Shown: positions 44,959 through 54,075, counted from the stretch's first letter. The stretch is 64,000 bases of DNA from Pontibacter russatus (GCF_009931655.1 NZ_CP047984.1:3427001-3491000), one strand, 5' to 3'. The notes: generated from the letters alone by a model not told the origin. Program-made: numbers and translations.

Positions 44959-46237
44959 CTACAACCTTTTACTTACATGCACCTTGGCATTGCTGCTGTG
45001 GGCACCGGTAGCTTCCGGCAGTACACTGAAAGTGTGTAAAACCTGTGTGTTTACCTCTGTGAAGCAGGCGGTGCAAAAGGCAGGTGCCGGCGACACGGTG
45101 CTGGTGAACGGCGGTATATATAAAGAGTCTAAAATTGAGATTAAAAAGCCGCTCACGCTCATCGGGCAGAACAACCCGGTGATAGACGGCAATTTCACAG
45201 GGCAGCTTATCACGGTGCTGGCCGACCATGTGACTATCCAGGGGTTCACACTCCAGAACGTGGCCACCAGTTATACCCGCGACGATGCCGCCATCCGGGT
45301 AATGGGCCGCAACAACATCCGGATACGCGGCAACACCATCCTGAAAACCTACTACGGCATCTATATGCAGAACTCGGAGAAGGTGGAGATAAAGGACAAC
45401 GTGGTGGTAGGGGAGAACGCAGACAAAACCGAGTCGTCGCTGGGCAACGCCATCCACCTGTATTATACCGACGAGGTGAACATAACCGGCAACAATGTGC
45501 AGGGCCACCGCGACGGTATCTACCTGGAGGTGGTGAAAAACAGCCAGGTACACCGCAACACGAGCCATAAGAACATGCGCTACGGCCTGCACTTTATGTT
45601 TTCGGACGGCAACACGTATACCTATAACACCTTCCGGAACAACGGCGCGGGCGTGGCCGTGATGTACACCCGCAACGTACGGATGGAGCACAACACCTTC
45701 GAGGACAACTGGGGCGCCGCTTCGTACGGGCTCCTCCTGAAAGAGATAAACAACAGCCATATATATAACAACGTTTTCCGGCGAAACACCACGGCCATCC
45801 ATATGGAGAGCTCGAGCCAGCTGGATATAAGAAACAACGATTTTGCGCGCAACGGCTGGGCCATCAAGCTGATGACCACCTGCATTGAGGACACCTTCCG
45901 GCTGAACAACTTTACCGGCAACTCCTTCGATGTGAGCACCAACGGCAAGTCGCAGTACAACCATTTCGAGAACAACTACTGGGAGAAGTACACGGGCTAC
46001 GACCTGGACAGAGACAACACCGGGGATGTGCCCTACCGCCCCGTGAGCCTGTACGCCATGCTGGTGGAGCAGGTGCCGCCAGCGGTGATGCTGATGCGCA
46101 GCTTTATGGTAGACCTGATGGACAACATGGAAAAAGTGCTGCCGAGCATCATACCCGAGCAACTGGTGGATGAGCGGCCGTTAATGAAGAGGATAGACCA
46201 TGATAACGATAGAAAACTTGTGCAAGTTCTACGGTAA
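44942..46237 (+). CDS. nosD: NosD periplasmic maturation protein
   Basis: A 431-residue exported right-handed beta-helix protein with signal peptide (LLLTCTLALLLWAPVASG). Successive coils of the NosD/CASH type are seen: NPVIDGNFTGQLITVLADHVTIQGFTL, NNIRIRGNTILKTYYGIYMQN, VNITGNNVQGHRDGIYLEV, YTYNTFRNNGAGVAVMYTR. NosD works with the ABC transporter NosFY in CuZ assembly. The mature N-terminus has a CKTC pair. It overlaps nosF by 38 bases. Confidence 0.94.
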   Translation: MRNFSNYNLLLTCTLALLLWAPVASGSTLKVCKTCVFTSVKQAVQKAGAGDTVLVNGGIYKESKIEIKKPLTLIGQNNPVIDGNFTGQLITVLADHVTIQGFTLQNVATSYTRDDAAIRVMGRNNIRIRGNTILKTYYGIYMQNSEKVEIKDNVVVGENADKTESSLGNAIHLYYTDEVNITGNNVQGHRDGIYLEVVKNSQVHRNTSHKNMRYGLHFMFSDGNTYTYNTFRNNGAGVAVMYTRNVRMEHNTFEDNWGAASYGLLLKEINNSHIYNNVFRRNTTAIHMESSSQLDIRNNDFARNGWAIKLMTTCIEDTFRLNNFTGNSFDVSTNGKSQYNHFENNYWEKYTGYDLDRDNTGDVPYRPVSLYAMLVEQVPPAVMLMRSFMVDLMDNMEKVLPSIIPEQLVDERPLMKRIDHDNDRKLVQVLR

Positions 46238-46910
46238 GCTGCAGGTGCTTAAAAATGTGAGCGTCGGGTTTGAGAAAGGCAAAGTGATTTCCATTATCGG
46301 CCCGAACGGCGCCGGCAAAACCACCGTGAGCAAGTGCATCCTGGGCATGGTGCTGCCCGATAGCGGGGATATAAAGCTGAACGGCGAGAGTGTGCTGAGG
46401 AAACACGCCTATCGCAGCCAGATTGGCTATATGCCCCAGATCGGGCGCTACCCCGAGAACATGAAGATCCGGCAGGTGATCGAGATGGTGCGCGACATCC
46501 GGAAAGACGTGCAGGCGGTGGACGAGGAACTCATTGGCCTATATAGGCTGGAGGAGATGTACGACAAGCGCATGGGCTCCCTCTCGGGCGGCACCAAGCA
46601 GAAGGTGAGCGTCGCGCTGGCCTTCATGTTCAACCCGCAGGTGCTGATTCTGGATGAGCCCACCGCCGGCCTGGACCCCATCTCGGCGGAGATCCTCAAG
46701 TGCAAAATACTGAAGGAGCGCAAAAAAGGGAAGCTGATCCTGATCACGTCGCACATCATGAGCGAGGTGGAGGAGGTGGCCGACGAGGTGATGTGCCTGG
46801 TGGACGGCAGCGTGAAGTTCTACGAGAGTATCGCCAGCCTGAAACAGCAGACGAACGAGGAGCGCCTGAGCAGGGCCATTGCCAAGATTATGAACGGAGA
46901 GGAGTACTAA
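46200..46910 (+). CDS. nosF: NosF ABC transporter ATPase
   Basis: A 236-residue ABC ATPase powering NosY/NosD. Walker A GPNGAGKTT (about 38-46), signature LSGGTKQKVS, Walker B LILDEPTAGLDP and the switch His in ITSHIMSEVEE are all present. The start ATG at 46200 lies inside nosD, an unusually long overlap of 38 bases that still leaves all family motifs intact. Confidence 0.93.
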   Translation: MITIENLCKFYGKLQVLKNVSVGFEKGKVISIIGPNGAGKTTVSKCILGMVLPDSGDIKLNGESVLRKHAYRSQIGYMPQIGRYPENMKIRQVIEMVRDIRKDVQAVDEELIGLYRLEEMYDKRMGSLSGGTKQKVSVALAFMFNPQVLILDEPTAGLDPISAEILKCKILKERKKGKLILITSHIMSEVEEVADEVMCLVDGSVKFYESIASLKQQTNEERLSRAIAKIMNGEEY

Positions 46911-46913
46911 GCC

Positions 46914-47681
46914 ATGAACAAGATCATCAAATACGTGCTCTACGACATCGTCAAGAGCAAAATCATTATCGCCTACACTGTTTTTCTGCTGCTGCTCTCC
47001 ATCGGCTTGTTCAACCTGGGCGGCAGCCCCGACAAGGGAATCCTCAGCCTGCTGAACCTGGTGCTGCTGACGGTGCCGCTCATCAGCATCGTGTTTGCCA
47101 CCACGCACTTCTACAATTCCTATGAGTTTATCGAGTTGCTGGTGGCCCAGCCCATCAACCGCCGGAAGATATTCATGAGTGAGTACTTTGGCGTGGCCTT
47201 CTCGCTGTCGGCTGCTTTTCTGGTGGGCGTGGGCATTCCGGTGCTGCTCTTCGGGGCCAGCACCACGGGCCTGTACCTGGTGCTGACGGGCATTTTCATC
47301 ACCTTCATATTCGTGGCCATGGCTTTCCTGGCCTCCGTCATCACCCGCGACAAAGCCAAGGGCATCGGCATCGCGCTGCTGCTGTGGTTTTACTTCGCCC
47401 TGATATATGACGGCATCGTGCTGTTCATCCTGTACTCCTTCGGCGATTACCCCCTGGAGTACGCCACGCTGGCCATGACCGCCCTCAACCCAATAGATTT
47501 GGGCAGGATTATGGTGCTGCTGAACCTGGATGTGTCGGCGCTGATGGGCTATACCGGGGCGCTGTACAAGAGTATCTTCGGGAGCCTGTGGGGCGTTGGC
47601 CTGGCATTCGGGCTGTTGCTGGCGTGGGTGCTGGTGCCGCTGCTCAGTTCCAACCGGGTGTTCTCCAGGAGAGACCTGTAA
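46914..47681 (+). CDS. nosY: NosY ABC transporter permease
   Basis: A 255-residue permease with six hydrophobic segments, beginning NKIIKYVLYDIVKSKIIIAYTVFLLLLSIGLF and including ELLVAQPINRRKIFMSEYFGVAFSLSAAF, the typical coupling-helix region of this ABC-2 family. It is the last gene of the nos operon, 3 bases after nosF. It forms the membrane channel of the NosDFY maturation system. Confidence 0.92.
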   Translation: MNKIIKYVLYDIVKSKIIIAYTVFLLLLSIGLFNLGGSPDKGILSLLNLVLLTVPLISIVFATTHFYNSYEFIELLVAQPINRRKIFMSEYFGVAFSLSAAFLVGVGIPVLLFGASTTGLYLVLTGIFITFIFVAMAFLASVITRDKAKGIGIALLLWFYFALIYDGIVLFILYSFGDYPLEYATLAMTALNPIDLGRIMVLLNLDVSALMGYTGALYKSIFGSLWGVGLAFGLLLAWVLVPLLSSNRVFSRRDL

Positions 47682-47735
47682 TGGACTGTGCCTGCCGGGC
47701 AGGAGTATATATAAGTAAGTGTTATTTGTTTTAGT

Positions 47736-47762
47736 GAGCGCAGGGCTTCTGGCCCTGCGCTC
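47736..47762 (+). terminator. Terminator between nosY and the convergent lipoprotein
   Basis: GAGCGCAGGGC (47736-47746) and GCCCTGCGCTC (47752-47762) form a perfect stem with a 5-nt loop, followed by CTGATTTT. It can serve both converging transcripts. Confidence 0.8.
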
Positions 47763-47790
47763 CTGATTTTGGCGGCATCTGTGCGGGGGC

Positions 47791-48018
47791 TTACAGCCCA
47801 TCTTCCTGGTTTATCTCCCCGGCCGACGAAACAGTGTCCACCTCAAAGTTCTCGGCAGAGTCACCTTCAAGCTCTAACTGCGGGCTGATTTCCTCTCCGG
47901 CACCGATTTCTACATCCTCCTCAGTGGTCGTTTCGTTGTTGGTGCCTTCTGTCTCATTGTCAGCATTGCCGCAGGCAAACGTAAACGCTCCGAGTAATAT
48001 AATCAGTAGCTTTTTCAT
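47791..48018 (-). CDS. Small acidic lipoprotein
   Basis: A 75-residue protein: MKKLLIILLGAFTFAC16 (lipobox), then a mature part consisting almost entirely of Glu, Asp, Asn, Thr and Gly. No domain is recognisable; it is probably intrinsically disordered. It is short but has a perfect lipoprotein signal, so it is likely real. The role is unknown. Confidence 0.65.
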   Translation of the reverse strand: MKKLLIILLGAFTFACGNADNETEGTNNETTTEEDVEIGAGEEISPQLELEGDSAENFEVDTVSSAGEINQEDGL

Positions 48019-48225
48019 AGATTAAACAGGTGAGTTCAGGATTCTTAGAAACGCTGTAGCGGTTTGTTTGTTTCGGTTACCGCTGCGCCGGAATTTATAT
48101 ATAGCTGGCAGAGAAAAGCCTCTTATGTTGCCGTCGGGAACCGTAGATTATACCAAGCACGAACGCGCTGCGGCAAAGTGTATGCCGCAACGCGTTGTAT
48201 AGAAAGGCAAGGATGCAACAGAGGC

Positions 48226-48675
48226 CTAGGCCTGGTCAGATGCATGCCACTCAGCGAAGGAGTTTTGCGTCTCCCAGAGTTTCAGGCTGAACAGCTGGAC
48301 GTTGGCGGGCATTGCACGGAGAAGCCGGGTGCTGAAGTCAGCCAGCATGTTCTCGCAGGTGGGCTGGTAGGGCGTAAGCAGCAGCTTGTGGCGCAGCCTC
48401 CGCAACGTTTCCACCAACTCCGGCGGGCTGGCTGTATGTAGCAGCAGCGCGTGGTCCACACTGTTCAGCACAGTTTCCTGCACCAGTCTTTTCAGGTCCC
48501 CAAAGTCCAGCACCATGCCATTTTTAGGGTGCGCCGCGTCTTCTAACGGAGTACCGATTACCGTTACCTCCAGCCGGTAGGAGTGCCCGTGGATGTTGCT
48601 GCAGGGGCCGTCATATCCCTGCAGCGCATGCGCCATCTCAAAAGTGAACAGGCGCGTCAGCCGGATTCTGCTCAT
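48226..48675 (-). CDS. QueD/6-pyruvoyl-tetrahydropterin synthase family protein
   Basis: A 149-residue T-fold enzyme. Zinc ligands H16 (FEMAHAL), H29 and H31 (NIHGHSY) and the catalytic C25 (GPC-SNIHGH) are visible, as are DFGDLKRLV and DHALLL. Family members make 6-carboxytetrahydropterin (queuosine path) or pterins. It lies 6 bases downstream of a 604-residue protein of the proline dehydrogenase operon, an unusual setting for QueD, so a different pterin role is possible. Confidence 0.85.
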   Translation of the reverse strand: MSRIRLTRLFTFEMAHALQGYDGPCSNIHGHSYRLEVTVIGTPLEDAAHPKNGMVLDFGDLKRLVQETVLNSVDHALLLHTASPPELVETLRRLRHKLLLTPYQPTCENMLADFSTRLLRAMPANVQLFSLKLWETQNSFAEWHASDQA

Positions 48676-48681
48676 CAGCTT

Positions 48682-50496
48682 TTAGACAAGGGCCGTTTTC
48701 TGCAGCCTGGCCAGCAGCAATTCTTCCTCGGCGTCCAGCAACTCATCCAGCATGATCACCTGTCGCTCCAGCTCACCTTTATATATGGCGGCCAGGTGCA
48801 GCTTGTAGTACTGGATGCCTTCCTGCAGGCTGTTCCAGAAACTTTCCAGGTATTTGTACTGCTTGTCGGTGAGGGTGAGCAGTTGCTCCTCCTTCTTGTT
48901 TTTCCAGTAGTCGATGTACATCCGCAGCTCGTTTATGAACATGTGCGGCCGGTAGGTGCCGTTCAGCGCGTTGAAGCGGCCATATATATGGCCCACCATT
49001 TCCTGCAGTTTATAGACACCCGAGAAGTACGCCAGGTTCGGGCCCGGGCAAATGGCAACGGCCTTGGTGGCTGCTTTTTTGCTGGCGGTAAACACCTGGG
49101 TACCGGCATTGGCCAGGCCGTCGCAGAGGCATTCCTTTGCCAGCACCTTAGCCTCCTCCACCAGGTAGGTCTCCGCGTCGAGCTGCTGGGCCTGCAACTG
49201 CTCCAGCTTGCGGCGCTGGTACTTGCGCGAGGCCGTGCAGATGGGCTCATCGGTGAACTCGGTGTTGGAGACGAGGTGCTTTTTGATGCACGGGCTGCCC
49301 GGTTTCCCCTGCGCGACGCGCAGTTTCTTCAGCTGCTCGCTGGAGGTGTTGCGCAGCGCGTTGAACGGCACGCCCAGCGGCGAGATGGGGCTGAGGTACA
49401 GGTCTTCTTTCTTTGCCGCCACCAGTTGCTGCAGCGTTTCCTCATCCACGGTGGTGGCCTCGGGCACCAGCAGGAACGGCGTTCCCCAGCCGGTGGCCTC
49501 CACGCCGTAGTGCTGCAGCAGGAAGTCGTGTTCCTGCGCCGTGCCGATGCCGCCCTGCACCGTGATGCGCTGTTCCGGAATCATTACTGGTACGTGCAGT
49601 CCCTTGCCTGCCAGCGCAGCGCTGAACATGCTGTATAGCTCGTTGCGCAGCGCCTCCCGGTTTTGCCTGAACTCCTCCAGTATCGGCCCGATCAGGTAGC
49701 CGTCGGTGGCGAAGGCGTGGCCGCCGCAGTTCAGCCCCGACTCAACCCGGAACTCCGATACCCACAGCCCTTTCTTCGCCAGAATTTTGCCCTGCACCAG
49801 CGCCGAGCGGTAGTCACTCACCTTGATGATGATCTTCTTGGCGAAGCCGCCTGCCGCGTCCGGCATAAAGTCCGGGAACTGCTCCATGGCGCCGAACAGG
49901 CGCATGTTCATGCCTGCCGAGAAAATGACGGCGCCGCGCACCGTGCTGTTGGCGAAGCCGCGCAGCGCCGCCGTGGCATCCGAGAATTCCTGCGGCAGCG
50001 GCTCCCCGTTCCGGTCATAGTTCGTCTTGTCCAGCTTCGTCATGATGTTCACATCGATGCTGCCGGGCTGCACCCCCGCACGGAGTTCTTTCTGTAGGTG
50101 CTCTTTTTCCTGCGCATCGGTGGTGCGCAGCATCTGCTCATATATCGCTTTCAGCGGCGCCTGGTCTGGCAGCAGGGTAAAGTATTTTGTGAGTTCGGAG
50201 TCGGGGGTGAAAGCCTCCTCCCGCAGTTTTTGTGTCTGCCGTTTCACGAGCACGTCCACCATGTCGAGGCAGGCCGTGGTGCGCCTGGCCCGGTAGTCTT
50301 CCTCTTTGGTGGGGATGGGCTGGTAAGGCAGGTTATATTGCTGGCTGTAGAAGGCGCGCATCTGCTCCAGCAGGCTGTCGTCGCTGAGGGAGAGGACGGA
50401 CGAAATACCGAAACGGGCAACCTTCAGCGGCGAGTCGATGGAAAAGGCAAGGCCCATAACAGGTATATGGAACGTGTGCAAAGTGTTTGATGACAT
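48682..50496 (-). CDS. Large conserved-looking protein, possibly nitronate-monooxygenase-like
   Basis: A 604-residue cytoplasmic protein that I cannot assign with certainty. The opening HIPVMGLAFSIDSPLKVARFGISSVLSLSD, the middle VQGGIGTAQEHDFLLQHYGVEATGWGTPFLLVPEATTVD and SPLGVPFNALRNT resemble the N-terminus and the GGIG/phosphate-binding strand of FMN TIM-barrel nitronate monooxygenases. The charged C-terminal part (about 430-600) has several Cys and long helices and is unassigned. It overlaps neither neighbour: 6 bases before the QueD-like gene and 57 after proline dehydrogenase, same strand. With proline dehydrogenase it may act on an amino-acid-derived nitro or imino compound; this is speculation. 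Confidence 0.6.
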   Translation of the reverse strand: MSSNTLHTFHIPVMGLAFSIDSPLKVARFGISSVLSLSDDSLLEQMRAFYSQQYNLPYQPIPTKEEDYRARRTTACLDMVDVLVKRQTQKLREEAFTPDSELTKYFTLLPDQAPLKAIYEQMLRTTDAQEKEHLQKELRAGVQPGSIDVNIMTKLDKTNYDRNGEPLPQEFSDATAALRGFANSTVRGAVIFSAGMNMRLFGAMEQFPDFMPDAAGGFAKKIIIKVSDYRSALVQGKILAKKGLWVSEFRVESGLNCGGHAFATDGYLIGPILEEFRQNREALRNELYSMFSAALAGKGLHVPVMIPEQRITVQGGIGTAQEHDFLLQHYGVEATGWGTPFLLVPEATTVDEETLQQLVAAKKEDLYLSPISPLGVPFNALRNTSSEQLKKLRVAQGKPGSPCIKKHLVSNTEFTDEPICTASRKYQRRKLEQLQAQQLDAETYLVEEAKVLAKECLCDGLANAGTQVFTASKKAATKAVAICPGPNLAYFSGVYKLQEMVGHIYGRFNALNGTYRPHMFINELRMYIDYWKNKKEEQLLTLTDKQYKYLESFWNSLQEGIQYYKLHLAAIYKGELERQVIMLDELLDAEEELLLARLQKTALV

Positions 50497-50553
50497 AGAA
50501 AAGGGGTTTATTACAAATATTGTTTTGAGACTTGGGAGCGGTTGGTATATAGG

Positions 50554-51753
50554 TTAGTGCTTGCGCCGCTGCATCTCCTGCTCCAGCAACTGGAGTTCGC
50601 GGCCCATCTGCCCGGTGATGGCGGCGTTCTCCTCCGCCCTGCGGAGCAGGTAAGGCACGGCGGTGGCCACCTCGCCGTAGGGCAGGTACTTGGAGGCATG
50701 ATAGCCTGCGTCGGCCAGGTTAAAAGTGAGGTTGTCGCTCATGCCGTAGAGTTGGGCAAAGTGGACGCGCTGCCGCTGCTGCCTGGTACACTCCTTGCGG
50801 ATGCGCCGGGCCAGGTAGCGGGTGCTGAACTCGTTGTGCGTGGCCGCGCAAAGCTCCAGCCGGTCGAGGTTTTCCAGGCAAATGTCGATGGCCTGGTTAA
50901 AACTGCGGTCTGTGTCCGGCTTGCTGGCGAAGACCGGGGAGGGATACCCCTTCGCCGCCGCCCGGAGCTGCTCTTTCTCGTGGTAGGCGCCGCGCACGAT
51001 TTTGATGCCCAATACTACCGGTTCCTGTCTGTAGCGCTCCAGGCAGCCTTGCAGGTAGGCAACGCGGTCGGTGCGGTACAGCTGGAGCGTATTATATATC
51101 ACGGCGCGCCCGTGGTTGTAGCGGAGCATCATGCGCTCGGCCAAGGCATCCATCGGGTCCTGCAGCCAGCTTTCTTCCGCGTCTATATATAGCGTGAGAC
51201 CGGCCTCGGCCACGGCTTTGCAGATGGTGTCCAGGCGGTCTTCTGTTCTGGTCATCGCCTGCTGTTCCTCCGGCGCAAGCGGTATTCCCTCCTGCAGTTT
51301 CTGGAAGATGGCCTTGTGGCCGATGCCGGTGAGCTTGACGCTTAGGGAGGAAAATGTCCGGGTGTCGCGGGCCAGCTGGATGTTGCGCAGCACCTCGTCC
51401 CGCACCGCGTCAAAACCGGCCTCCGTCTCCTGGGCCTCGGCAGCATAATCCAGCACGGTGTGTACCCGCGACGCCCGCAGTTTTGCGATGACCTGCTGTG
51501 CCTCCTGCACGGTTTCGCCGCCGCAGAAGTGCCGGTACACGGTGTTGCGGATAAGGGCCTTGATGGGGAGCCCCAGCCGGAGCGCCCACACGGCCGCCAA
51601 ACCGCCAGCCTTTGTCACGGCAGGCTTTCTCATCATGCGGAACAGCCAGCGCGCGAGCCGCAACTCCCTGTCCTGTTTGGAGGAGAAGGTTACCTGCAGG
51701 TTTTTCGGGTCAAAGTACCTGGCCGTAAGTTTTAAGTAAGCTGCTTTTTCCAT
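50554..51753 (-). CDS. Proline dehydrogenase family protein
   Basis: A 399-residue FAD-dependent TIM-barrel enzyme oxidising proline to pyrroline-5-carboxylate. Family segments: SVKLTGIG, LYIDAEESWLQ, YNTLQLYRTD, GIKIVRGAYHEKE, CAATHN and the C-terminal KYLPYGEVATAVPYLLRRAEEN. No pyrroline-5-carboxylate dehydrogenase domain is fused. It is the first gene of a three-gene minus-strand unit and has a class I-like palindrome promoter at 51887-51951. Electrons go to quinone. Confidence 0.9.
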   Translation of the reverse strand: MEKAAYLKLTARYFDPKNLQVTFSSKQDRELRLARWLFRMMRKPAVTKAGGLAAVWALRLGLPIKALIRNTVYRHFCGGETVQEAQQVIAKLRASRVHTVLDYAAEAQETEAGFDAVRDEVLRNIQLARDTRTFSSLSVKLTGIGHKAIFQKLQEGIPLAPEEQQAMTRTEDRLDTICKAVAEAGLTLYIDAEESWLQDPMDALAERMMLRYNHGRAVIYNTLQLYRTDRVAYLQGCLERYRQEPVVLGIKIVRGAYHEKEQLRAAAKGYPSPVFASKPDTDRSFNQAIDICLENLDRLELCAATHNEFSTRYLARRIRKECTRQQRQRVHFAQLYGMSDNLTFNLADAGYHASKYLPYGEVATAVPYLLRRAEENAAITGQMGRELQLLEQEMQRRKH

Positions 51754-51886
51754 GTCTCAATTGATTATGGTTCTACATGCCCGCCCTGGCTGTAGCTGTA
51801 TGGTTTTCTCCCGCGGAATCTTAGGAAATGCAGGCAGCGCCTGCCCCCCGGAGCTGGCCTGACAGCAGCAGTGGTTTTTGGGAGTT

Positions 51887-51951
51887 GAAAGGTAAGCAAA
51901 GGCCGGACGCTGTTAGATGACCTGCCTCAACTGAAAAAGTGATAGATATCA
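51887..51951 (-). promoter_or_regulatory. Crp/Fnr-type operator (TGAT variant) and -7 box of the proline dehydrogenase operon
   Basis: Palindrome TGATAGATATCA (51940-51951, centre 51945.5) lies 55 nt from the minus-strand box TACCTTTC (plus GAAAGGTA, 51887-51894, centre 51890.5; one mismatch to TAnnTTTG). This equals the class I spacing seen at nos and ric. The leader is about 130 nt. Confidence 0.55.
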
Positions 51952-51998
51952 TTTCTAGCTGGCAGGTGCCCGGAAGGTGACGAACGGCAACGGCTCAA

Positions 51999-52041
51999 TG
52001 ACTTATGTCATTTTATATCCCCCCGGCTTGCCTTACACTTG
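51999..52041 (+). promoter_or_regulatory. Crp/Fnr-type operator and -7 box of the thioredoxin-fold gene
   Basis: Palindrome TGACTTATGTCA (51999-52010, centre 52004.5) and TACACTTG (52034-52041, centre 52037.5; one mismatch to TAnnTTTG) are 33 nt apart. The start codon follows at 52059, so the leader is short. Confidence 0.75.
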
Positions 52042-52058
52042 CATGAAAATAACACGTT

Positions 52059-52703
52059 ATGATTTCTCAGGATATAAACAGCCCGGCGCTGGTAAACCCG
52101 CTCCGGTACGATGCCTACAGAGCCCTGGTAGACGAGCTGGTGCAGGCGCAAAAGACAACAGGTGAGGAGCAGACAGCGGAGCGCATCGCATTCACCAGAC
52201 TGAACCAGCAACGCATGAAGCGCGTGGAGAAGCAGTTTTCGCTCCTGCCTGAGTTAGCCGAATCACTGCGCCTCCACCAGCCCCGCTGGAAGTGGCGGGT
52301 GCTGGTGGAGGCGTGGTGCGGCGACGGTGCACAGTTGCTGCCCGCCATTGCCGCCATCGCCGCCGAAGCGCCCGGCATCGGACTCACCGTGCTGCTCCGC
52401 GACGAGAACCCCCAGCTGATGGACACCTGCCTCACCAACGGCAGCCGCGCCATCCCGATACTGATTTGCGAAGACGCCGAGACCGGCGAGCGGGTGTTCA
52501 CGTGGGGGCCGCGGCCAAGAGCCATCCAGGAAAAGGTGCTGCAGTTCAAGGCCGAAAATCCGGGGGCAGACCACGAGGCATTTCTGTTGCAACTGCACAC
52601 CTGGTATGCCAAAGACCGCAGCGAAGCCCTGCAGCAGGACCTGCTGGCAAAGATGCAGAGCATTTTTGCCGTGCATACCTACGAGCCGGAGTACTGCATC
52701 TAA
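52059..52703 (+). CDS. Thioredoxin-fold protein with single-cysteine site
   Basis: A 214-residue cytoplasmic protein. The thioredoxin-like core starts at VLVEAWCGDGAQLLPAIAAIA; the usual CxxC is reduced to CGDG, with one Cys. SRAIPILICED gives the cis-Pro strand, and FTWGPRPRAIQEKVLQFKAE follows. Proteins of this type are mostly uncharacterised thioredoxin-family members. The helical N-terminus (about 1-75) is family-specific. Directly controlled by the operator at 51999 and followed 25 bases later by an oxidase-like membrane protein, it may act in NO or redox stress. Confidence 0.8.
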   Translation: MISQDINSPALVNPLRYDAYRALVDELVQAQKTTGEEQTAERIAFTRLNQQRMKRVEKQFSLLPELAESLRLHQPRWKWRVLVEAWCGDGAQLLPAIAAIAAEAPGIGLTVLLRDENPQLMDTCLTNGSRAIPILICEDAETGERVFTWGPRPRAIQEKVLQFKAENPGADHEAFLLQLHTWYAKDRSEALQQDLLAKMQSIFAVHTYEPEYCI

Positions 52704-52727
52704 ACCGCCTTATCCTATATATAAATC

Positions 52728-54023
52728 GTGCGCCTGAACTTACACCATAAACGGAGCTGGCTGCTAGTGGCGCTGGGCAACCTGGTGGTGGTGGCCTTCC
52801 TGGGGCTGCTGCTGCGCTGGATGTTCGTGGTGCCCGTGAGCGGCCTGAACTATAAATACCTGCTGCACGGGCACTCGCATGTGGCGCTGCTGGGGTGGCT
52901 GTATACCGCTGTGTTTGTGGCGCTGCTGACTACTTACCTGCCACCTGCTTACCAGGAGAAGAGAACCTACACCTGGCAGTTCTGGCTGTCGCAGGGGGCG
53001 GTGCTGGGCATGCTGCTCAGTTTCCCGGTGCAGGGGTATGGCCTGTTTTCCATCTTTTTCTCCACGGCGCACCTGCTGCTGAGCTACTGGTTTATATACA
53101 GGTTTCTGAAGGATGCCAGGCGTGTGGGGGTGAGCGCGGGAAAACACGGACTGTCGTTCCGGTTTGTGAAGGCGGCGCTGTTTTTCCTGGCGCTTTCGTC
53201 GCTGGGGCCCTGGGCGATGGGCCCTATTATGGCCACCGGGCACAGCGGCAGCGAGCTGTATTTCAATGCCATTTACTTTTACCTGCACTTCCAGTACAAC
53301 GGCTGGCTTGCGTTTGCGGTGCTGGGGCTGCTGTTCTGGCTGCTCGAGCATGGCCATATATCCTTCAACCGGATATATGGCCGCCTCTTTTTCAGGTTGA
53401 TGTGCTGGGCCTGCCTGCCAGCTTACCTGCTCTCGGTGCTCTGGACAAAACCGGCGGCCGTTATATATGGAGTTGGCGGTGTGGCCGGATTGATGCAGGT
53501 GGCGGCGCTGGGCCTGCTGCTGGCGGTGCTGTGGCCGGTGCGCAAACAGTTGCTAAACCTGTTCGGCAGTTGGGGCCGCGGCATCCTGTGGCTGGCCGCG
53601 CTGGCGTTCGTGCTGAAGACCCTCATGCAGTTCTCCACCGCTTTCCCCTATATGGCCGACCTGGCCTACAAGCTGCGCTTTTTCATCATCGGGTACCTGC
53701 ACCTGGTGCTCATCGGGTTCGTGAGCTTCTTCCTGTTTGCCTTCTTTGTGGAACGGGGTTGGCTGAGCTTCCGGGGAGGCCTGAGCCGGTGGGGAATAGG
53801 AACGTTTATAGCCGCTTTTGTGGGGAGCGAGGCGCTGCTGTTTCTGCAGGGGATTCTCTACTGGGCCGGGGCAGGCGCCATACCTGCATATAACGGGATT
53901 CTGTTCTGGATAAGCGTGTTCCTGCCGCTGGGGATCCTGCTGTTCTTTGTCTCGCAGGTTCGTGAAAGAAGCCGTATGCAGCAGCATCTAAAGACGGAAA
54001 ATATCATGCATCAGGCGGCGTAG
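52728..54023 (+). CDS. Heme-copper-oxidase subunit I-like membrane protein A
   Basis: A 431-residue polytopic membrane protein with about twelve helices, starting at a GTG (52728). Histidines in LLHGHSHVALLGWLY, IYFYLHFQYNGWLAF, LLEHGHIS and IGYLHLVLIGFVSFF occupy helix positions like the heme ligands of the NorB/CcoN group, but the catalytic-site metal ligands are incomplete. It may bind heme or NO rather than turn over oxygen. A second protein of the same general type is encoded at 61222. The shared promoter with the thioredoxin-fold gene places it in the Crp/Fnr regulon. Confidence 0.65.
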   Translation: MRLNLHHKRSWLLVALGNLVVVAFLGLLLRWMFVVPVSGLNYKYLLHGHSHVALLGWLYTAVFVALLTTYLPPAYQEKRTYTWQFWLSQGAVLGMLLSFPVQGYGLFSIFFSTAHLLLSYWFIYRFLKDARRVGVSAGKHGLSFRFVKAALFFLALSSLGPWAMGPIMATGHSGSELYFNAIYFYLHFQYNGWLAFAVLGLLFWLLEHGHISFNRIYGRLFFRLMCWACLPAYLLSVLWTKPAAVIYGVGGVAGLMQVAALGLLLAVLWPVRKQLLNLFGSWGRGILWLAALAFVLKTLMQFSTAFPYMADLAYKLRFFIIGYLHLVLIGFVSFFLFAFFVERGWLSFRGGLSRWGIGTFIAAFVGSEALLFLQGILYWAGAGAIPAYNGILFWISVFLPLGILLFFVSQVRERSRMQQHLKTENIMHQAA

Positions 54024-54039
54024 TATAGAATGCAAACAA

Positions 54040-54075
54040 CAGAAAAGGCCGGGTGTATATACCCGGCCTTTTCTG
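54040..54075. terminator. Bidirectional terminator
   Basis: CAGAAAAGGCCGGGT (54040-54054) and ACCCGGCCTTTTCTG (54061-54075) form a perfect 15-bp stem with a 6-nt loop, and A/T runs on both strands. It ends the plus-strand oxidase-like gene and the minus-strand truncated hemoglobin operon. Confidence 0.9.
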
